DNA of 64,000 nt, from the NCBI GenBank assembly GCA_030765045.1, contig CM060965.1, forward strand, positions 24,788,935-24,852,934, given 5' to 3'. The position numbers were made by a program, and so were the translations under genes. A model generated the notes under the pieces. The model was not told the origin of the DNA and did no database searches. It worked only from the letters and a program-made list of their open reading frames with translations. Of the stretch, positions 44,894 through 56,385 are shown piece after piece; the first letter of the stretch is position 1, and every line of letters begins with the position of its first letter. This DNA is from Tenodera sinensis (lineage: Eukaryota; Arthropoda; Insecta; Mantodea; Mantidae).

Positions 44894-47146
44894 TTACTCT
44901 ACTCTGTGATCGCTGATTGCTGGTAAACTAAATGAGATATCGAAATACGGTAAACGGTGATTATCTTCTAATAAAGCGGCGCATTTTTTGATCTAACTTT
45001 CAAGATCTCCGGGAGTCTAGGGATCGATTCCCGTGCAATCAATACTTTTGTTATTGGAATAATTCCTAAACTATTAGCGATAAAAACTTCGAATAAACTT
45101 TATTAAATTGGTATTGTAATAAGCTTTCCTTTGTGGTATGATCGGGATCCTGGAGTCTTGGGTTCCAATCCTGATTTGGTGAATTTAATTATTTCGAGAA
45201 TCGCTTAAGCTAGAAGACTGAAATAAACTTTATATGGTAAAACACGTTAAGGACAATTATTTTCTAACATGCTGGAGCTGAGGTATCGTGGGTTCGATTC
45301 CTACCTTGCGGAGAATTATTGAATTTTGAGCTATATCGCGATTTGTTACACTTGGAATAGTGATGTAAAGACAAATTAGGGTAACTTGACGCATAAAGTG
45401 ATATATTAGAAAATTTTATCCCTACGACTCATAGTTCGATTACCGGGAGGGGGCAATTACTTCAAAGTCGATTTATTCGTGAATAAACAAAGATAGCGCT
45501 ATGAAATAAAAAGTTAAACGCTTCAGTTAAATACTCTAGTCCTGATTTATGGATAAATTGGTAATTTTTATACTGCGGGTCTAGTTCGAATCTCTAAGGG
45601 CCAATTTAAATACCTTGCAAACTAGCAGACTTAGAGGCTCGAAATAAAGCTTAAATTAGTGATATTATTTACAAAATCAATTACTGAATGCTCTTATTGA
45701 GAGAAACATTACCTACCTTGATTCTAAAACCTTAAAATACATATAACCTGGAAAAAGCCGTTTAGATATAAGTGACGCAGAATGCTGTTATTTTCTTTAA
45801 TATTTAAGCTAATAACGTCCAATTACGCGTATATTTCTTGACAGCACGAAGGAGGAGAACAGGACTAAGGTAAAGGTGTGATATGAGAAGAAGAAGAAGA
45901 AGAAGAAGAAGAAGAAGAAGAGGATGAAGAAGAAGAGGGTGAACGCTAGAAATGTTGAATTTAAATCATTAAATGAGTATAAAATCGTGAACATTACAAA
46001 TTGTAGCATACAACGCTGAGTATTGTAATCTATATGATGTGTGTAGTACAATGATTGATGAGTACCTGGAAAAATATGATGCAAATAAGGTTAAACGGTG
46101 AAAAGCGCTGTCGGGTGTTTACGTTCCATATACTCACTCTGGTGGCTTGGAGGTTACTGTTGGCCTTCTCATAATGTTGCTACGTGGATCCGAGGGTGGG
46201 GAGACTTTCCTGTCTGAACTTGTTTTGAAGGAGTGTAGACAGAACGTCGCCGCTACTGTGTGACGTCATTTAGCTATGTTAGTTGACTGAATGATGAAAG
46301 ATATGGAATAACCTCGTTTCTAAGGGTGTATTGTGCTAATAATTTCTTTTCCCTTTACTTTATTTCTTCTTTATTTCTTTGCCTTTCTTTTTATTGTTAT
46401 ATTAGAGGTTTTATATACATGTATTGAAGTTAACACGTTAAGACGCTTTCAAATAGGTTTATATCTTTGTGGGAATGTATAGTTAAAACTAATGTCTTTG
46501 TCGTTGAATTATGCCTTCTGTATGGTGCCTGCGTGACGTCATTAGACTTGTAGAAATATGTTTGGAGGTAGCAGACATTCCGTCGATGCTTGAGTGTGAC
46601 GTCATAGGACTCTAATGCTGAAATTTATGAAATATGGCGAAAAATTGGTTTTTTAAGCGTTTAAATAATGCTCAAGTGCTTCTATCACTGTCATTCGATA
46701 TCGTTAAAAGTAATGTGTTTGTTACTTAAAGATACGTAGCCGTCGTTTCGCGTCTTAATTCGAAGCTGGATTTGTCTCAAAGTACGTAAAAACGATAAAA
46801 AGTAATAAAAATACGGATAGTTGATGACTAATATATAATTTACCATCATAAAAGTATAAAATCTGTAGAATGTGCGTTTTAGTACTGATTGAAGCCGCTA
46901 TAAGGCGCTGCAAGCATGATCTTGAATTATGTAGTTCCCTGAGAGATCCGTGCTTTCAGAATAAGTAGGGTTTGCTTGAGCTTAGATAGTTATTCAGTAA
47001 TTATCCTTCGAGTCGAGCACATCAGCTTCTCTTAGCGAGATTACTGTTCAATAGCTTTGATAAGTTATTAAGGCGAGTCAGTGGAAACTGCTATAAGCAT
47101 TTATTGATTTATATAATTTACAAGTGTTGCACTATATATTATAAAG

Positions 47147-50100
47147 ATGTGGAATGGTGTAGTAATGGAATCGGTTCTGAATGCTATACCGGATTATAGG
47201 TGCAGCAAATGTGACAAGAGTTTTCTACGCGGTTATCATAAGAAGAGGCATGAGCTGATATGTGGTGAGTTTTTCGAGTGTAGACATTGTGGCGATGTTT
47301 ACGGTACTGAAAATCGAAGGGATGTACATGAAGGGCGCTGTGATAGGGCTCTATATGCTAAGAAAGTCAAATTTGAACCTACTAAGCATAAATTATTGTT
47401 AATGTCTCCTGATGAAGATGATATTGTAGAATATGAAACGGCTTTTCAGGATCGGCTGAAATCGTATTTCATCCAATGCCCAGCAAGTCAGGATCTAAAT
47501 TCATACCTGCAGCAGGTGAAGCAGCGCATAATTCATGCTGTTCAGAAGGAGCTGCGGGTTCATAAAAGTTTGAAAGTTAACATTATGGCTGAATGTAAGT
47601 TTGTGAATGCTGTGGGGGATATCACTAACAAAGCCTTCAAAACGCGTAATCATGCCGTGTTTTTAGACAGTGACTTGGATGCCATCTTGGAAAAAAAATT
47701 CGAGAAACTTCGTGTTGAAATGGAGGAAAGTAAGTTGAAAGGCAGTAATTGGGCTCTACTGGCAGTTGATGGCGTTCGACTACGTATCAACAAGTATAAT
47801 CTTCTTCGAGGGAGCAGCTATATTCCTCTATCGTCATCTTTGGATGCAAGAAAAGCCTGTATAAACCCTCAGAACTACAGTGACGAGAAATGCTTTATGT
47901 ACGCTATTCTAGCAAAGTTCATTCGAAAGGATCATCAGCGTGTTAGCAAGTACAAGGATCTCCAAGAAAAATACGATTTCTCGTGCGTCTCATTTCCTAC
48001 GAGCTTGGGTGAAATCGCTAAATTTGAAAAACTCAATAATATATCCATAAATGTGTTTGGAGTGGATGATAAACATGAAGTATTTCCAATAAAGGTGATT
48101 GATGAAGAATTAGACGATCATCGCGATCTCCTTCTGTTGAGTGATGCTACTGACAGACATCACTATGTGTATATAAAGGATTTTGAGAAGCTTATTCGTC
48201 GTCAGAAAACTAAACATCATGGACAAATATATACATGTAAAAGATGTTTCAGTCATTTTGATGACCAACATGGACGAGGTGGAATGGAAAAATTGGAAGA
48301 GCACAGCGAAATATGTAGACAACATGCCGTTGCTAGATGCGTTATGCCCACAAAGGATAACTCCGTCGTTAAATTCAAGAATGTTGAGAGGATGTTGAAA
48401 CTGCCCTATGTTATCTATGCCGATTTTGAATCCATTCTCACCCCTCTTCATACCTGCTCCTCTAACCCCGAAACCTCCTACACAACTCCCTATCAAAATC
48501 ATTCTCCCATGAGCTTTTGTGTTTATGTGAAACCGTCGTCCAGTGTTGAACAACTAGAAACAACTCTTCCTACTGAACCGTATGTTTACCGAGGGCCTGA
48601 CGCTGCACAGAAGTTTATGGAATGCCTGATGGATCTGGCAAATAAAATTAGTGACTTATACAAATCTGCTAAACCTCTTAATCTTACAGCTGAAGAACAA
48701 GAATCATTCGATGCTTCTACAATATGCTATCTGTGTGAACATGGATTTACAGAAGGTAATTGGAAGGTTCGCGATCACGATCATGTATCCGGGGTGTATA
48801 GAGGATCTTTACACAATAAATGTAACCTGGCTTGCAAAACACCTAATTATATACCTGTCTTCATGCATAACCTGAGTGGGTATGACTCTCATTTCATTGT
48901 TAAGGAACTGGGGTGTACTAGCGAAAGAGTAGAGGTTATACCAAATTCAGAGGAAAGTTATATATCATTCTCCAAGTACGTTGGGGATATTAAACTCAGG
49001 TTTGTGGATACTTTCCGCTTCCTCAGTACGAGCTTGGAGAAGCTTGCAAAGAACCTCGAAACGCATGCTGAAACAGCGAAGTACTTTGGAGCAGAAAATA
49101 TTGGCTTGATGACTCGTAAGGGGGTATTTCCCTATGATTACGTAACATCGTGGGATGCTCTGAACGACACTCAGCTGCCTCCTAGGGATGCCTTCTATAA
49201 CAGGTTAAACAGCGAAGAAATCAGCAGTGAGGACTATGATCATGCTCTGAACGTGTGGAAGCACTTTAACGTCCGAAACCTTGGCGAGTACAGCGATTTG
49301 TACTTAATTTCAGATGTTCTTCTCCTGGCGGATGTCTTCGAGACATTTAGAGACCAAACCCTGAAAACTCATAAAGTGGATCCTGCACATTATTTTACTT
49401 CTCCAGGACTTACATGGGATGCTATGCTGCTGTATACTGGAATCGAGTTGGAATTGCTTCTTGATTACGATCAGCTACTCATGGTTGAATCTGGTATAAG
49501 AGGAGGGTTATGCCAGGTTTCTCACCGGTATGCTGAGACTAACAACATCTATATGGAGCAGTATGATCCTAGTAAACCCTCTCATTTTATTACGTACGAA
49601 GACGCCAATAACCAATACGGTTGGGCTATGTGTCACGCCCTTCCTTATGGTGGATTTACGTGGGTTTCTCCTGAAGATATACATCTCGGCTCGTTGAAGG
49701 GGGATGATTCCTTTGGATATATCTTGGAGGTTGATGTGGAATATCCTGCAGAACTGCATGAACTTCATAATGATTTACCCTTTCTGCCTGAGAGTATGAA
49801 ACCGGGGGAATCGTCTTCAAAGAAACTAATTGCCCATCTTGGATCTCGAAAGAAGTATGTGGTACATTACATGGCCTTGAAACAGGCTCTTAGTCATGGT
49901 CTACGACTGTCAAAGATTCACCGAGTACTACAATTCCGTCAATCTTGTTGGTTAAAACCTTATGTGGAATTTAATAACCGCCTACGACAGCAAGCAAGAA
50001 ACGATTTTGAAAAGGATTTGTACAAACTTTTCAATAATGCGATGTTTGGAAAAACTATGGAAAATATTCGTAATCGTATGGATATACGTCTTGTGGCAAA

Positions 50101-50806
50101 CAGCAAAACGTTAGAAAAACTGATAGCCAAGCCTACATTTATCGATCGAACTATATATGGCCCTAATCTTGCAGCTGTTCATATGGCTTCTCGTAAAATA
50201 GTGTTCAACAAGCCTATATACATTGGTATGAGCGTACTAGACATTTCCAAGACGCTAATGTATTCATATCAATATGATGTGTTACTTCCATATTATGGAG
50301 CTCAGAATCTTAAACTGTTGTATACAGATACAGATTCCTTCATCCATCGAGTGACTACAGCTGATATATACCAGGATAAATTACACATGCTTGAACATCT
50401 GGATACAGCGGATTACCCTGCTAACCATATATGCTATTCTACACAAAACAAGAAAGTGTTGGGAAAGTTTAAAGATGAGGCAAGTGGTAAAATCATTCGC
50501 CGTTTCGTTGGTCTAAGGCCTAAAATGTATGCTCTCGATATTGATGGCTCTGTGATAAAAAAGATCAAAGGCATAAAACATAGCGCCATTAAGCAATACA
50601 TCAGCTTCAATAGCTATATGGAGTGCCTTAAAACTTTAAAAGTCGTAAGAACCCCTATGAATTTAATCCTATCCCAACGTCATAATGTTTCTACAGTTGA
50701 ATCTAATAAAATAGCTCTGTCGCCTCACGATGACAAGAGAGTAATTGCAGAGGATGGAATATCTACGTATGCGTATGGGCATTACAGCGTTGCAAGTCGT
50801 GCGTAA
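47147..50806 (+). CDS. protein-primed-type family B DNA polymerase (right copy)
   Basis: Mirror copy of the left polymerase gene, 1219 residues, with the same zinc fingers and the full set of exonuclease and polymerase motifs. The only protein difference is residue 263, His here and Pro in the left copy (codon CAT at 47933-47935 against CCT), in the N-terminal region outside the catalytic motifs. Both copies are transcribed away from the centre of the element. With two intact genes, the arms must be young or kept alike by gene conversion or fold-back replication. Confidence 0.92.
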   Translation: MWNGVVMESVLNAIPDYRCSKCDKSFLRGYHKKRHELICGEFFECRHCGDVYGTENRRDVHEGRCDRALYAKKVKFEPTKHKLLLMSPDEDDIVEYETAFQDRLKSYFIQCPASQDLNSYLQQVKQRIIHAVQKELRVHKSLKVNIMAECKFVNAVGDITNKAFKTRNHAVFLDSDLDAILEKKFEKLRVEMEESKLKGSNWALLAVDGVRLRINKYNLLRGSSYIPLSSSLDARKACINPQNYSDEKCFMYAILAKFIRKDHQRVSKYKDLQEKYDFSCVSFPTSLGEIAKFEKLNNISINVFGVDDKHEVFPIKVIDEELDDHRDLLLLSDATDRHHYVYIKDFEKLIRRQKTKHHGQIYTCKRCFSHFDDQHGRGGMEKLEEHSEICRQHAVARCVMPTKDNSVVKFKNVERMLKLPYVIYADFESILTPLHTCSSNPETSYTTPYQNHSPMSFCVYVKPSSSVEQLETTLPTEPYVYRGPDAAQKFMECLMDLANKISDLYKSAKPLNLTAEEQESFDASTICYLCEHGFTEGNWKVRDHDHVSGVYRGSLHNKCNLACKTPNYIPVFMHNLSGYDSHFIVKELGCTSERVEVIPNSEESYISFSKYVGDIKLRFVDTFRFLSTSLEKLAKNLETHAETAKYFGAENIGLMTRKGVFPYDYVTSWDALNDTQLPPRDAFYNRLNSEEISSEDYDHALNVWKHFNVRNLGEYSDLYLISDVLLLADVFETFRDQTLKTHKVDPAHYFTSPGLTWDAMLLYTGIELELLLDYDQLLMVESGIRGGLCQVSHRYAETNNIYMEQYDPSKPSHFITYEDANNQYGWAMCHALPYGGFTWVSPEDIHLGSLKGDDSFGYILEVDVEYPAELHELHNDLPFLPESMKPGESSSKKLIAHLGSRKKYVVHYMALKQALSHGLRLSKIHRVLQFRQSCWLKPYVEFNNRLRQQARNDFEKDLYKLFNNAMFGKTMENIRNRMDIRLVANSKTLEKLIAKPTFIDRTIYGPNLAAVHMASRKIVFNKPIYIGMSVLDISKTLMYSYQYDVLLPYYGAQNLKLLYTDTDSFIHRVTTADIYQDKLHMLEHLDTADYPANHICYSTQNKKVLGKFKDEASGKIIRRFVGLRPKMYALDIDGSVIKKIKGIKHSAIKQYISFNSYMECLKTLKVVRTPMNLILSQRHNVSTVESNKIALSPHDDKRVIAEDGISTYAYGHYSVASRA

Positions 50807-51549
50807 AAGAATACAACTTAGATCTCAAGATAATTATTTTCTCCGTTACGTTTCCTGTAGAAAATGAAAGTTTAATCAACTGACACCTCCACGCCTCCAA
50901 TGAAATCTGACAAAGAAAGAAGAAAAAATTTAAAAAATTACTCACCTGGCTTCTCCGTGCTTCCCATGATACTTGTCGAAGAAAGAAGAGAAATAGAAAC
51001 TATAAAGGGAGGCGTTAACTCTGCCACTAGACTTTAACTCTAGTGCTGGTCTCCAGCCCAGATAAAAGAGGAGAGGCGTATACCCTGCTACCTTAAAGTA
51101 AGTATACCGTCATTAACGCTATATAAACAGAAGATTGTGTTAAAATACTATCAAAAATATTGCTGAATATCTCTTAAAATACTGAGCTATAAGTACTTCA
51201 ACATCAGCGGATAGAACATCGTTTAGTGATAGGTTAAGCTCTATAAAGGATCAGAAAGAACAATGATGAATAAAGCTGTAAAGAACTCTTAAAAAGCAGG
51301 TTAGATCGTAATAGGTGGGGCTAGCCTTAGAAAACTGCATGTCGTGTTCGAGATGTTACCGCCAGAACATATAGAACCAAGCAAAAGAGTCATACAACTG
51401 TATAAAATTCTGTAACAGAGGACAAAATAGCTGTAATAAGAACTTCAACATCAATGGTTAGGACATCTTGTAGTGGAAGTTTAAAGCCCTATAAAGGAGG
51501 AGGAAAAATCAAAGCGGACTAAAGCTGTAAATAATAGGTAAGTTTAGAT

Positions 51550-51705
51550 ATGAAAAAAATGTCGAACATGCTATATACAATAGCTGCAGAATATGACGGT
51601 GGTGCAGGATATGGTTACGCTGGTGATGATGGTGATGTAGGTTATTGTGGCGCTGGTGATGGTGGAGGTGGTGGTGCTGGAGATGTTTGTGGTCTTGCAA
51701 GTTAA
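51550..51705 (+). CDS. small glycine-rich ORF in right arm (doubtful)
   Basis: An ATG opens MKKMSNMLYTIAAEYDGGAG, then a GYAGDDGD.../GGGGGAGD run, 51 residues to the stop. After that stop and one more (near 51749), the same frame type continues Gly/Tyr-rich (GGGGGAGGGGG, YGGAGHDGGG, CYGGVGYGGG) to about 51895. This could be a decayed gene for a Gly-rich virion- or silk-like protein, or simply an expanded GGT repeat. Mirrored on the minus strand of the left arm (37823-37978). Confidence 0.25.
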   Translation: MKKMSNMLYTIAAEYDGGAGYGYAGDDGDVGYCGAGDGGGGGAGDVCGLAS

Positions 51706-52719
51706 GGCGCCGCTGGTGATGATGGTTTTTTTGTTGGGTTTGGTTAGGGTGGTGGTGGTGGTGGTGCTGGTGGTGGTGGTGGTTGTGATGGAGGTGGTGT
51801 TCGTTATGGTGGCGCTGGTCATGATGGAGGTGGTGGCGGTGGTGGTTGTTATGGTGGTGTAGGCTATGGCGGAGGTGGTAATGGTGGAGGCGGGGGTGCT
51901 GCGATGCTTGTGGTCGTGCAGGTTATGGTGGTGCTGGTGTTGGAGGTGGTTGCTTAGTTAGGTTATGTTAGGATAGTCTTAGACGGAGAGTAAGCAGTGT
52001 TTGATCTTTTACCATTAGAACATACAGAGCTATACAAAAGAATGGCTAAATGAGGTTAAGATGCACAGCATACTGGAACAGTGTACAAAGACGTTGACAA
52101 TAGCTAGTTGAATAACAAGGTTGAAACGTCTTCTAATGTTAGTTTAAGAAAGAGAGGGGTGTAGAAGAAGCATGAATAAGGTCAAATAGGATGAGGAAAT
52201 ATCTCTAAAGAGATTTGTGGTTGAGTTAGGGTAGTCTTAGAAAGACCGTAAGCAATGCTTTAGGCGTGATCACACTTTTTACAAAAGGGGACATTTGAAC
52301 GTGAAAACATAGCAAATCGTTAAAAGGGGTTTACATGCTCATCAAAAGTATCAAGAGATGCCAAAGACGTGTAAACACCGAAAAATTGTGACAAGCTTCA
52401 AAATTCGCAAAACTCTCCAGAATACTACACAAGTGGCTAGAATACCTACCAAACTCCCAAATAGCATTAACATACCGAGAAATGTTTAGAAAATGCTTAG
52501 GGTTCACGCGTTAGGGTCTAATAGCTTCAAAGTGTCTAAAGTTGCTGAAAAACATCTGCAAACGAATGCGAAATGTCTAAGCCTGAAACGGTTCGGTGTG
52601 GAGGTTAGAATAGGTTATAGAAGAATAGAACGCTGAAGCAAACCAGGAATGACACAGGTTAAGTTAGGTTAAAATATCTTAATAAATAGGAAGGTTTATG
52701 CTCACTTAGGTTATGTAAC

Positions 52720-52920
52720 GTTAGGTTAGGTTAGACGAGTAGAAGTATGGGGCTTAGATTAAGTTAAATTTGAAAGACCGAGTAAAAGGAGTAGGGATTA
52801 GGTGAGCAATAGGGACGAAGAATAAATTATTAGATGAGGTGTTAGGTTAGGTTAGACGAGTAGAAGTATAGGGCTTAGGTTAGGTTAAATTTGAAAGACC
52901 AGAGTAAAAAGAGTGGGAGT
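52720..52920. repeat. internal direct duplication with TTAGG motifs, right arm
   Basis: GTTAGGTTAGGTTAGACGAG occurs at 52720 and 52841, each followed by TAGAAGTAT(G/A)GGGCTTAG and then AAATTTGAAAGACC. TTAGG is the insect telomere unit, but runs here are only two to three units. Confidence 0.8.
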
Positions 52921-53298
52921 TAACTAAAGTTATCCCTAGAGATTGCTTCAAACACATACAACGTCCTACTTCTCCTACCACCTAACCTAGTAATCCTTAG
53001 ATCACGCATGGCGGCCATCTTGCCCATAAAAATCTGCGCCAGGATTCCCTCAAGTACCCTACTTATGCATTAGTACGTGCGAACTGTACCTTCTTACTCA
53101 AAAACGGCCGAGTCGATTGTTGTGCATATTGGTATGAAAAGGGGTGGGATTTGTAATGGGCAAAGTGAACAACTATTGAAGATCCCATAGGTGAGAAAGG
53201 TGCACAAGCCTAGCTTCTGACAAATTTTATTAGCTGAAGAATTTGGTGAAATTCCGTTTTTGTTATGTCTTATTTAGATATAGTTTTCTAAGTTTTGA

Positions 53299-53520
53299 TG
53301 ATGGTGATGATGGTGATGATGATATTTTTGTTAATGACGCTGTCAATTGCCAGGAGCACATCGGAATTGCCGGTGTGCCGGAATTTTGTTCCACAGGAGT
53401 TCTTTTACATGCCATTATATCTATTGTACACACTTAAAAACCATTGGTCCGGGTCGGATTTGAACCCGCAACCTTGCGATCTTTAGGCCAGCGTCTAACC
53501 AACTGAGCCACCCAGACTGA
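53299..53520 (-). repeat. tRNA-derived SINE, same family as the one in the satellite
   Basis: Flanked by CTAAGTTTTGA (53288-53298 and 53521-53531). Minus-strand head: A box TGGCTCAGTTGGTTAGACGC and B box GGTTGCGGGTTCAAATCC. The tail at the left has become a (GAT)n-like run. Confidence 0.9.
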
Positions 53521-53734
53521 CTAAGTTTTGAGATGTAATTGTTTAGTTAAACTTCGTTGTTCTTTTTTTTTAAACCCATTTTGTTTTGTTTTTTATTCTT
53601 CTGTTTGTGTAATTTAATAATTATTGTTAATAGCTAGGACAATTTATTTTCAAAATCAATAGTAAAATATTTAATAATTGTTCTAATTGTTCTATTCTGG
53701 ATCCACGTCGTTAACCTCACTGGAAGGATAGATC

Positions 53735-54350
53735 ACAATTTCATAACGATACTATTAACCACCAATTAAAGGTGCACATGTTCATAACGTTACTGCTATT
53801 CACCAATCAAAATATCCACATTTAGCAATCAATACTTTGCCGTGTGCGCACATTCCAATGCAGCTGAAAGCGAAAATATTGATTCTCTTATGTTCAATCG
53901 AATAACAACCACTTCCAGTTTAGAAATCTAAAAATATCGGACGCGAGTGAAAATTATATGCAATAAACAACATTCTAAAAAATTTAATTTGTCTTCTCGG
54001 TTTTTTAAATGTTATAGCATGTATACTATCTGTATCATTGTGTCAAGGCCAACAGAGCAATAAAATCAACAATTTCACAGTCGAAGGCGCAACTATCGAT
54101 TTCCGTATGTACAATCGAATAACAAATACACGATTAAAATGTCGGACACCAGTGGCGATAACATTCAGCGTAGAGTATTAAAAACATTTCATAAATGTTT
54201 TAAAACTAGACACGTGGTCGAACATAAATAGTTGTAATGAAACTTGAGTACAATGGCTACCGCTCGTTTAATAAAATATACTCGCATATTAATTGTTGCT
54301 ACTATGCTCTCGTTGCATAATATACTAAAATCTTTCAGTTTTTTGTTACT
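53735..54350 (+). repeat. diverged copy of satellite edge plus right flank
   Basis: 53740-53810 holds about 1.7 satellite units (TTCATAACGATACTATTAAC, AAAGGTGCACATGTTCATAA). The rest is collinear with 33006-33505 (GCGCACATTCCAATGCAGCT, TGTATCATTGTGTCAA, ACAATCGAATAACAA, CACGTGGTCGAACATAAATA). It is the same element without array expansion, 21 kb away in direct orientation. Confidence 0.8.
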
Positions 54351-55789
54351 AATGTACATGCGTAAATAAGTTACTTAAGAAACAGCGAAGTTCCGATCAT
54401 ATTACACCTGCAGATAAAAGGCATACGTTTGTGCCATAGAAGTTTACTTGTGTTTTAATTTGTATTAACATTTGGAAAAATAAACCTACTTTATTACTTA
54501 GTTTGAAAGCATTACATGACGCATACGTTACATAAAGATGAAGAGAAAGGGGAAAATGGCAACGGAGAGGGTGGAAGAGAAAGGGGAGGGAAGGAGAGGG
54601 AGAAATATGTTCAGTTGTCAGAATAGAGGACAAAGCTGCGGATTCTGTTAGAAAACATTACGGTTTGCCTTGGCTATCACATTATTTAATCTATTTGTAG
54701 TTTCAAACGTGCCTGCCTGCATGGCTTTTTTCCTTTCTGTTTTGAATTACAGTGGGAATATTGAGTCATTCTATTGAAATGCTATGTTCTTAATCTATCG
54801 GACTGATGAATGGCACTGTGACAGTTTGATTAAGTTTAAAAAATGGTTATGCATGCACGGCTGCCTGCATACAACTGATTATGCAAGGACGGCGATATGG
54901 CCTTCTATCTTAAAAATAGCCTGTTCGTTACTATATTTCGGGGATTCCCCTTTTATCTTTATTTACCCGATAAACAATCTGTTCGATTCCTATCTCTTAA
55001 TACCCAGATGCTTCTACAATTTGACCATTAGACACAACGGCGGGGATTGTTGAGAAGATAAGGTACAGACACGGATAGCCTGTAATGCAGCGCTGTCCAA
55101 CGCGGCGCCTATGATGTACTTTCCTGGCACCCCTCCATAAGCAACCTTTTACTCCGACGATTTTTAATATTAATTCAAATTTTTCGAATATCTTCCTAGT
55201 ATCACCCATGAAGTATGTTTTTATACACCTAAAGCTGTATTCATTAATTCCCTAACCATTACTTTCTCTTTCTCCTCTCAAAAGAAGGGTATTTGCCCTA
55301 ACAATGGTTGTTATGGCGCCCGCGTCTCCTTAGATATGAGTTAAATGTGCCCGAGCAGGAGTACATAAGAAAATCGGACAGCACTGCTGTCTGTGTACAT
55401 AGTATGTAGAAAGAACGGACGTTAAACGCCACGGGGGAAAAAAACAGCTATCGCTTTGTAAAATGTAAGGACATCGAATACTTTTTAGTTTAAAAGCAAA
55501 TATGGCTAACAATCCAATGACTTCTACCACCCATTAAGTTTATTCATAGCTAATGTATCTTTCTAACTTGACCTCCACACGGCATAATAGAAGAACATAA
55601 TTAATCTATAGATTATTCATTCAAAAGCTTATATTTTATAATTACCTTTTCTAGAACATGATTAATATTTACTATAAATGGTTACAAAGTGCATTTTTTG
55701 TACTCAGTGGACAAAACCCAGAGTTATTTTAGCTACGTTGGCCATTTGTTGACCAATCGTCAGAAACAAAAGAACACCAATGTAATGTT
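54351..55789. other. intronic stretch, nothing recognised
   Basis: Includes a purine-rich G/A tract at 54535-54605. Small ORFs on both strands match nothing. Confidence 0.4.
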
Positions 55790-56006
55790 TTCGAATTCTC
55801 TAGACTCTAGAAGTATGAATGGGAGTGTGAATGTTGTGTATTTAATGTATGTAGAAAAACAAAACAAAGTAATAGAAACCTAAAGATCGAAACCACCGTT
55901 AAGCGAGTGAACACCATTGCTCTTGAGCAATTACTCTAAAAGGTTAAAAGCCGCCGATATGACCTTCGATGTTAAAGGTGGCATATAAATGGAACAATAA
56001 AAAAAG
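55790..56006 (+). repeat. 5'-truncated SINE (GGTCATAT family)
   Basis: TCTCTAGACTCTAGAAGTAT to AAAAGCCGCCGATATGACCT and GGCATATAAATGGAACAATA match the 3' half of the SINE at 17985-18300 in the opposite orientation. There is no tRNA-like head. Confidence 0.7.
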
Positions 56007-56204
56007 GAAATAAAGAAAATATAGTAAACATGAAAAAGGATGGTAATAGCGAATGCTTTTCCATCTATCCATAGACAACGTAAGATGGCAGACTGACGAT
56101 CTAATAACACCTGCCCATCGCCTGTAAAAACAGACATACAACTGCATAGCACTAAGGTCTCTGTGGACGCGTGTGTAAGCAGAGGTGGAAGTTAAATTAT
56201 TTTG

Positions 56205-56385
56205 TTTGTTAACGATACTATCTATTGCCGGCATGAAGGAATTTCTTTCCTCAGGAGTTCTTTTAAACGCCGGTAAATCTACTCACATGGGATTGTCGCC
56301 TTTAAGCACACTTAAAAACATCGATGTGGGCTGAGTTTGAACCCGTGACCTTGGAATCAGTAGACCAGCTCCTAACCAACTCTGT
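56205..56385 (-). repeat. tRNA-derived SINE, truncated
   Basis: Same family as 53299-53520: GGAGTTCTTTTAAACGCCGG, TAAGCACACTTAAAAACAT and the B-box complement GTTTGAACCCGTGACCTTGG. The A-box end is lost at CCAACTCTG. Confidence 0.75.

Larger units (their letters stand above)
36464..53063. mobile_element. palindromic Polinton/Maverick-like element
   Basis: The element is 16.6 kb. Its termini read AGTAGGGTA..., inverted at the right end (...TACCCTACT), and it is flanked by TATGCA at 36458-36463 and 53064-53069. The AG start and 6-bp duplication are hallmarks of Polintons, as is a protein-primed-type family B polymerase. The left arm (36464-44627) and right arm (44894-53063) are reverse complements over their whole ~8.17 kb, far longer than usual Polinton TIRs of hundreds of bases to ~1.5 kb. 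Visible arm differences: one base near the ends (36473/53054), one in the polymerase gene (41593/47934) and two CTT units at about 43620. I find no integrase, ATPase, protease or capsid ORF, so movement would need help in trans. Confidence 0.88.
44894..53063. repeat. right arm / giant terminal inverted repeat
   Basis: 8170 bp. It is the mirror of the left arm, longer by 6 bp because the microsatellite has 11 instead of 9 units. Coordinates outside the microsatellite sum to 89527 and inside it to 89521. Confidence 0.93.
50807..53063. other. outer non-coding part of right arm
   Basis: Apart from the Gly-rich small ORF and the TTAGG-type duplication no gene is seen. Mirrored at 36464-38720. Confidence 0.5.
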
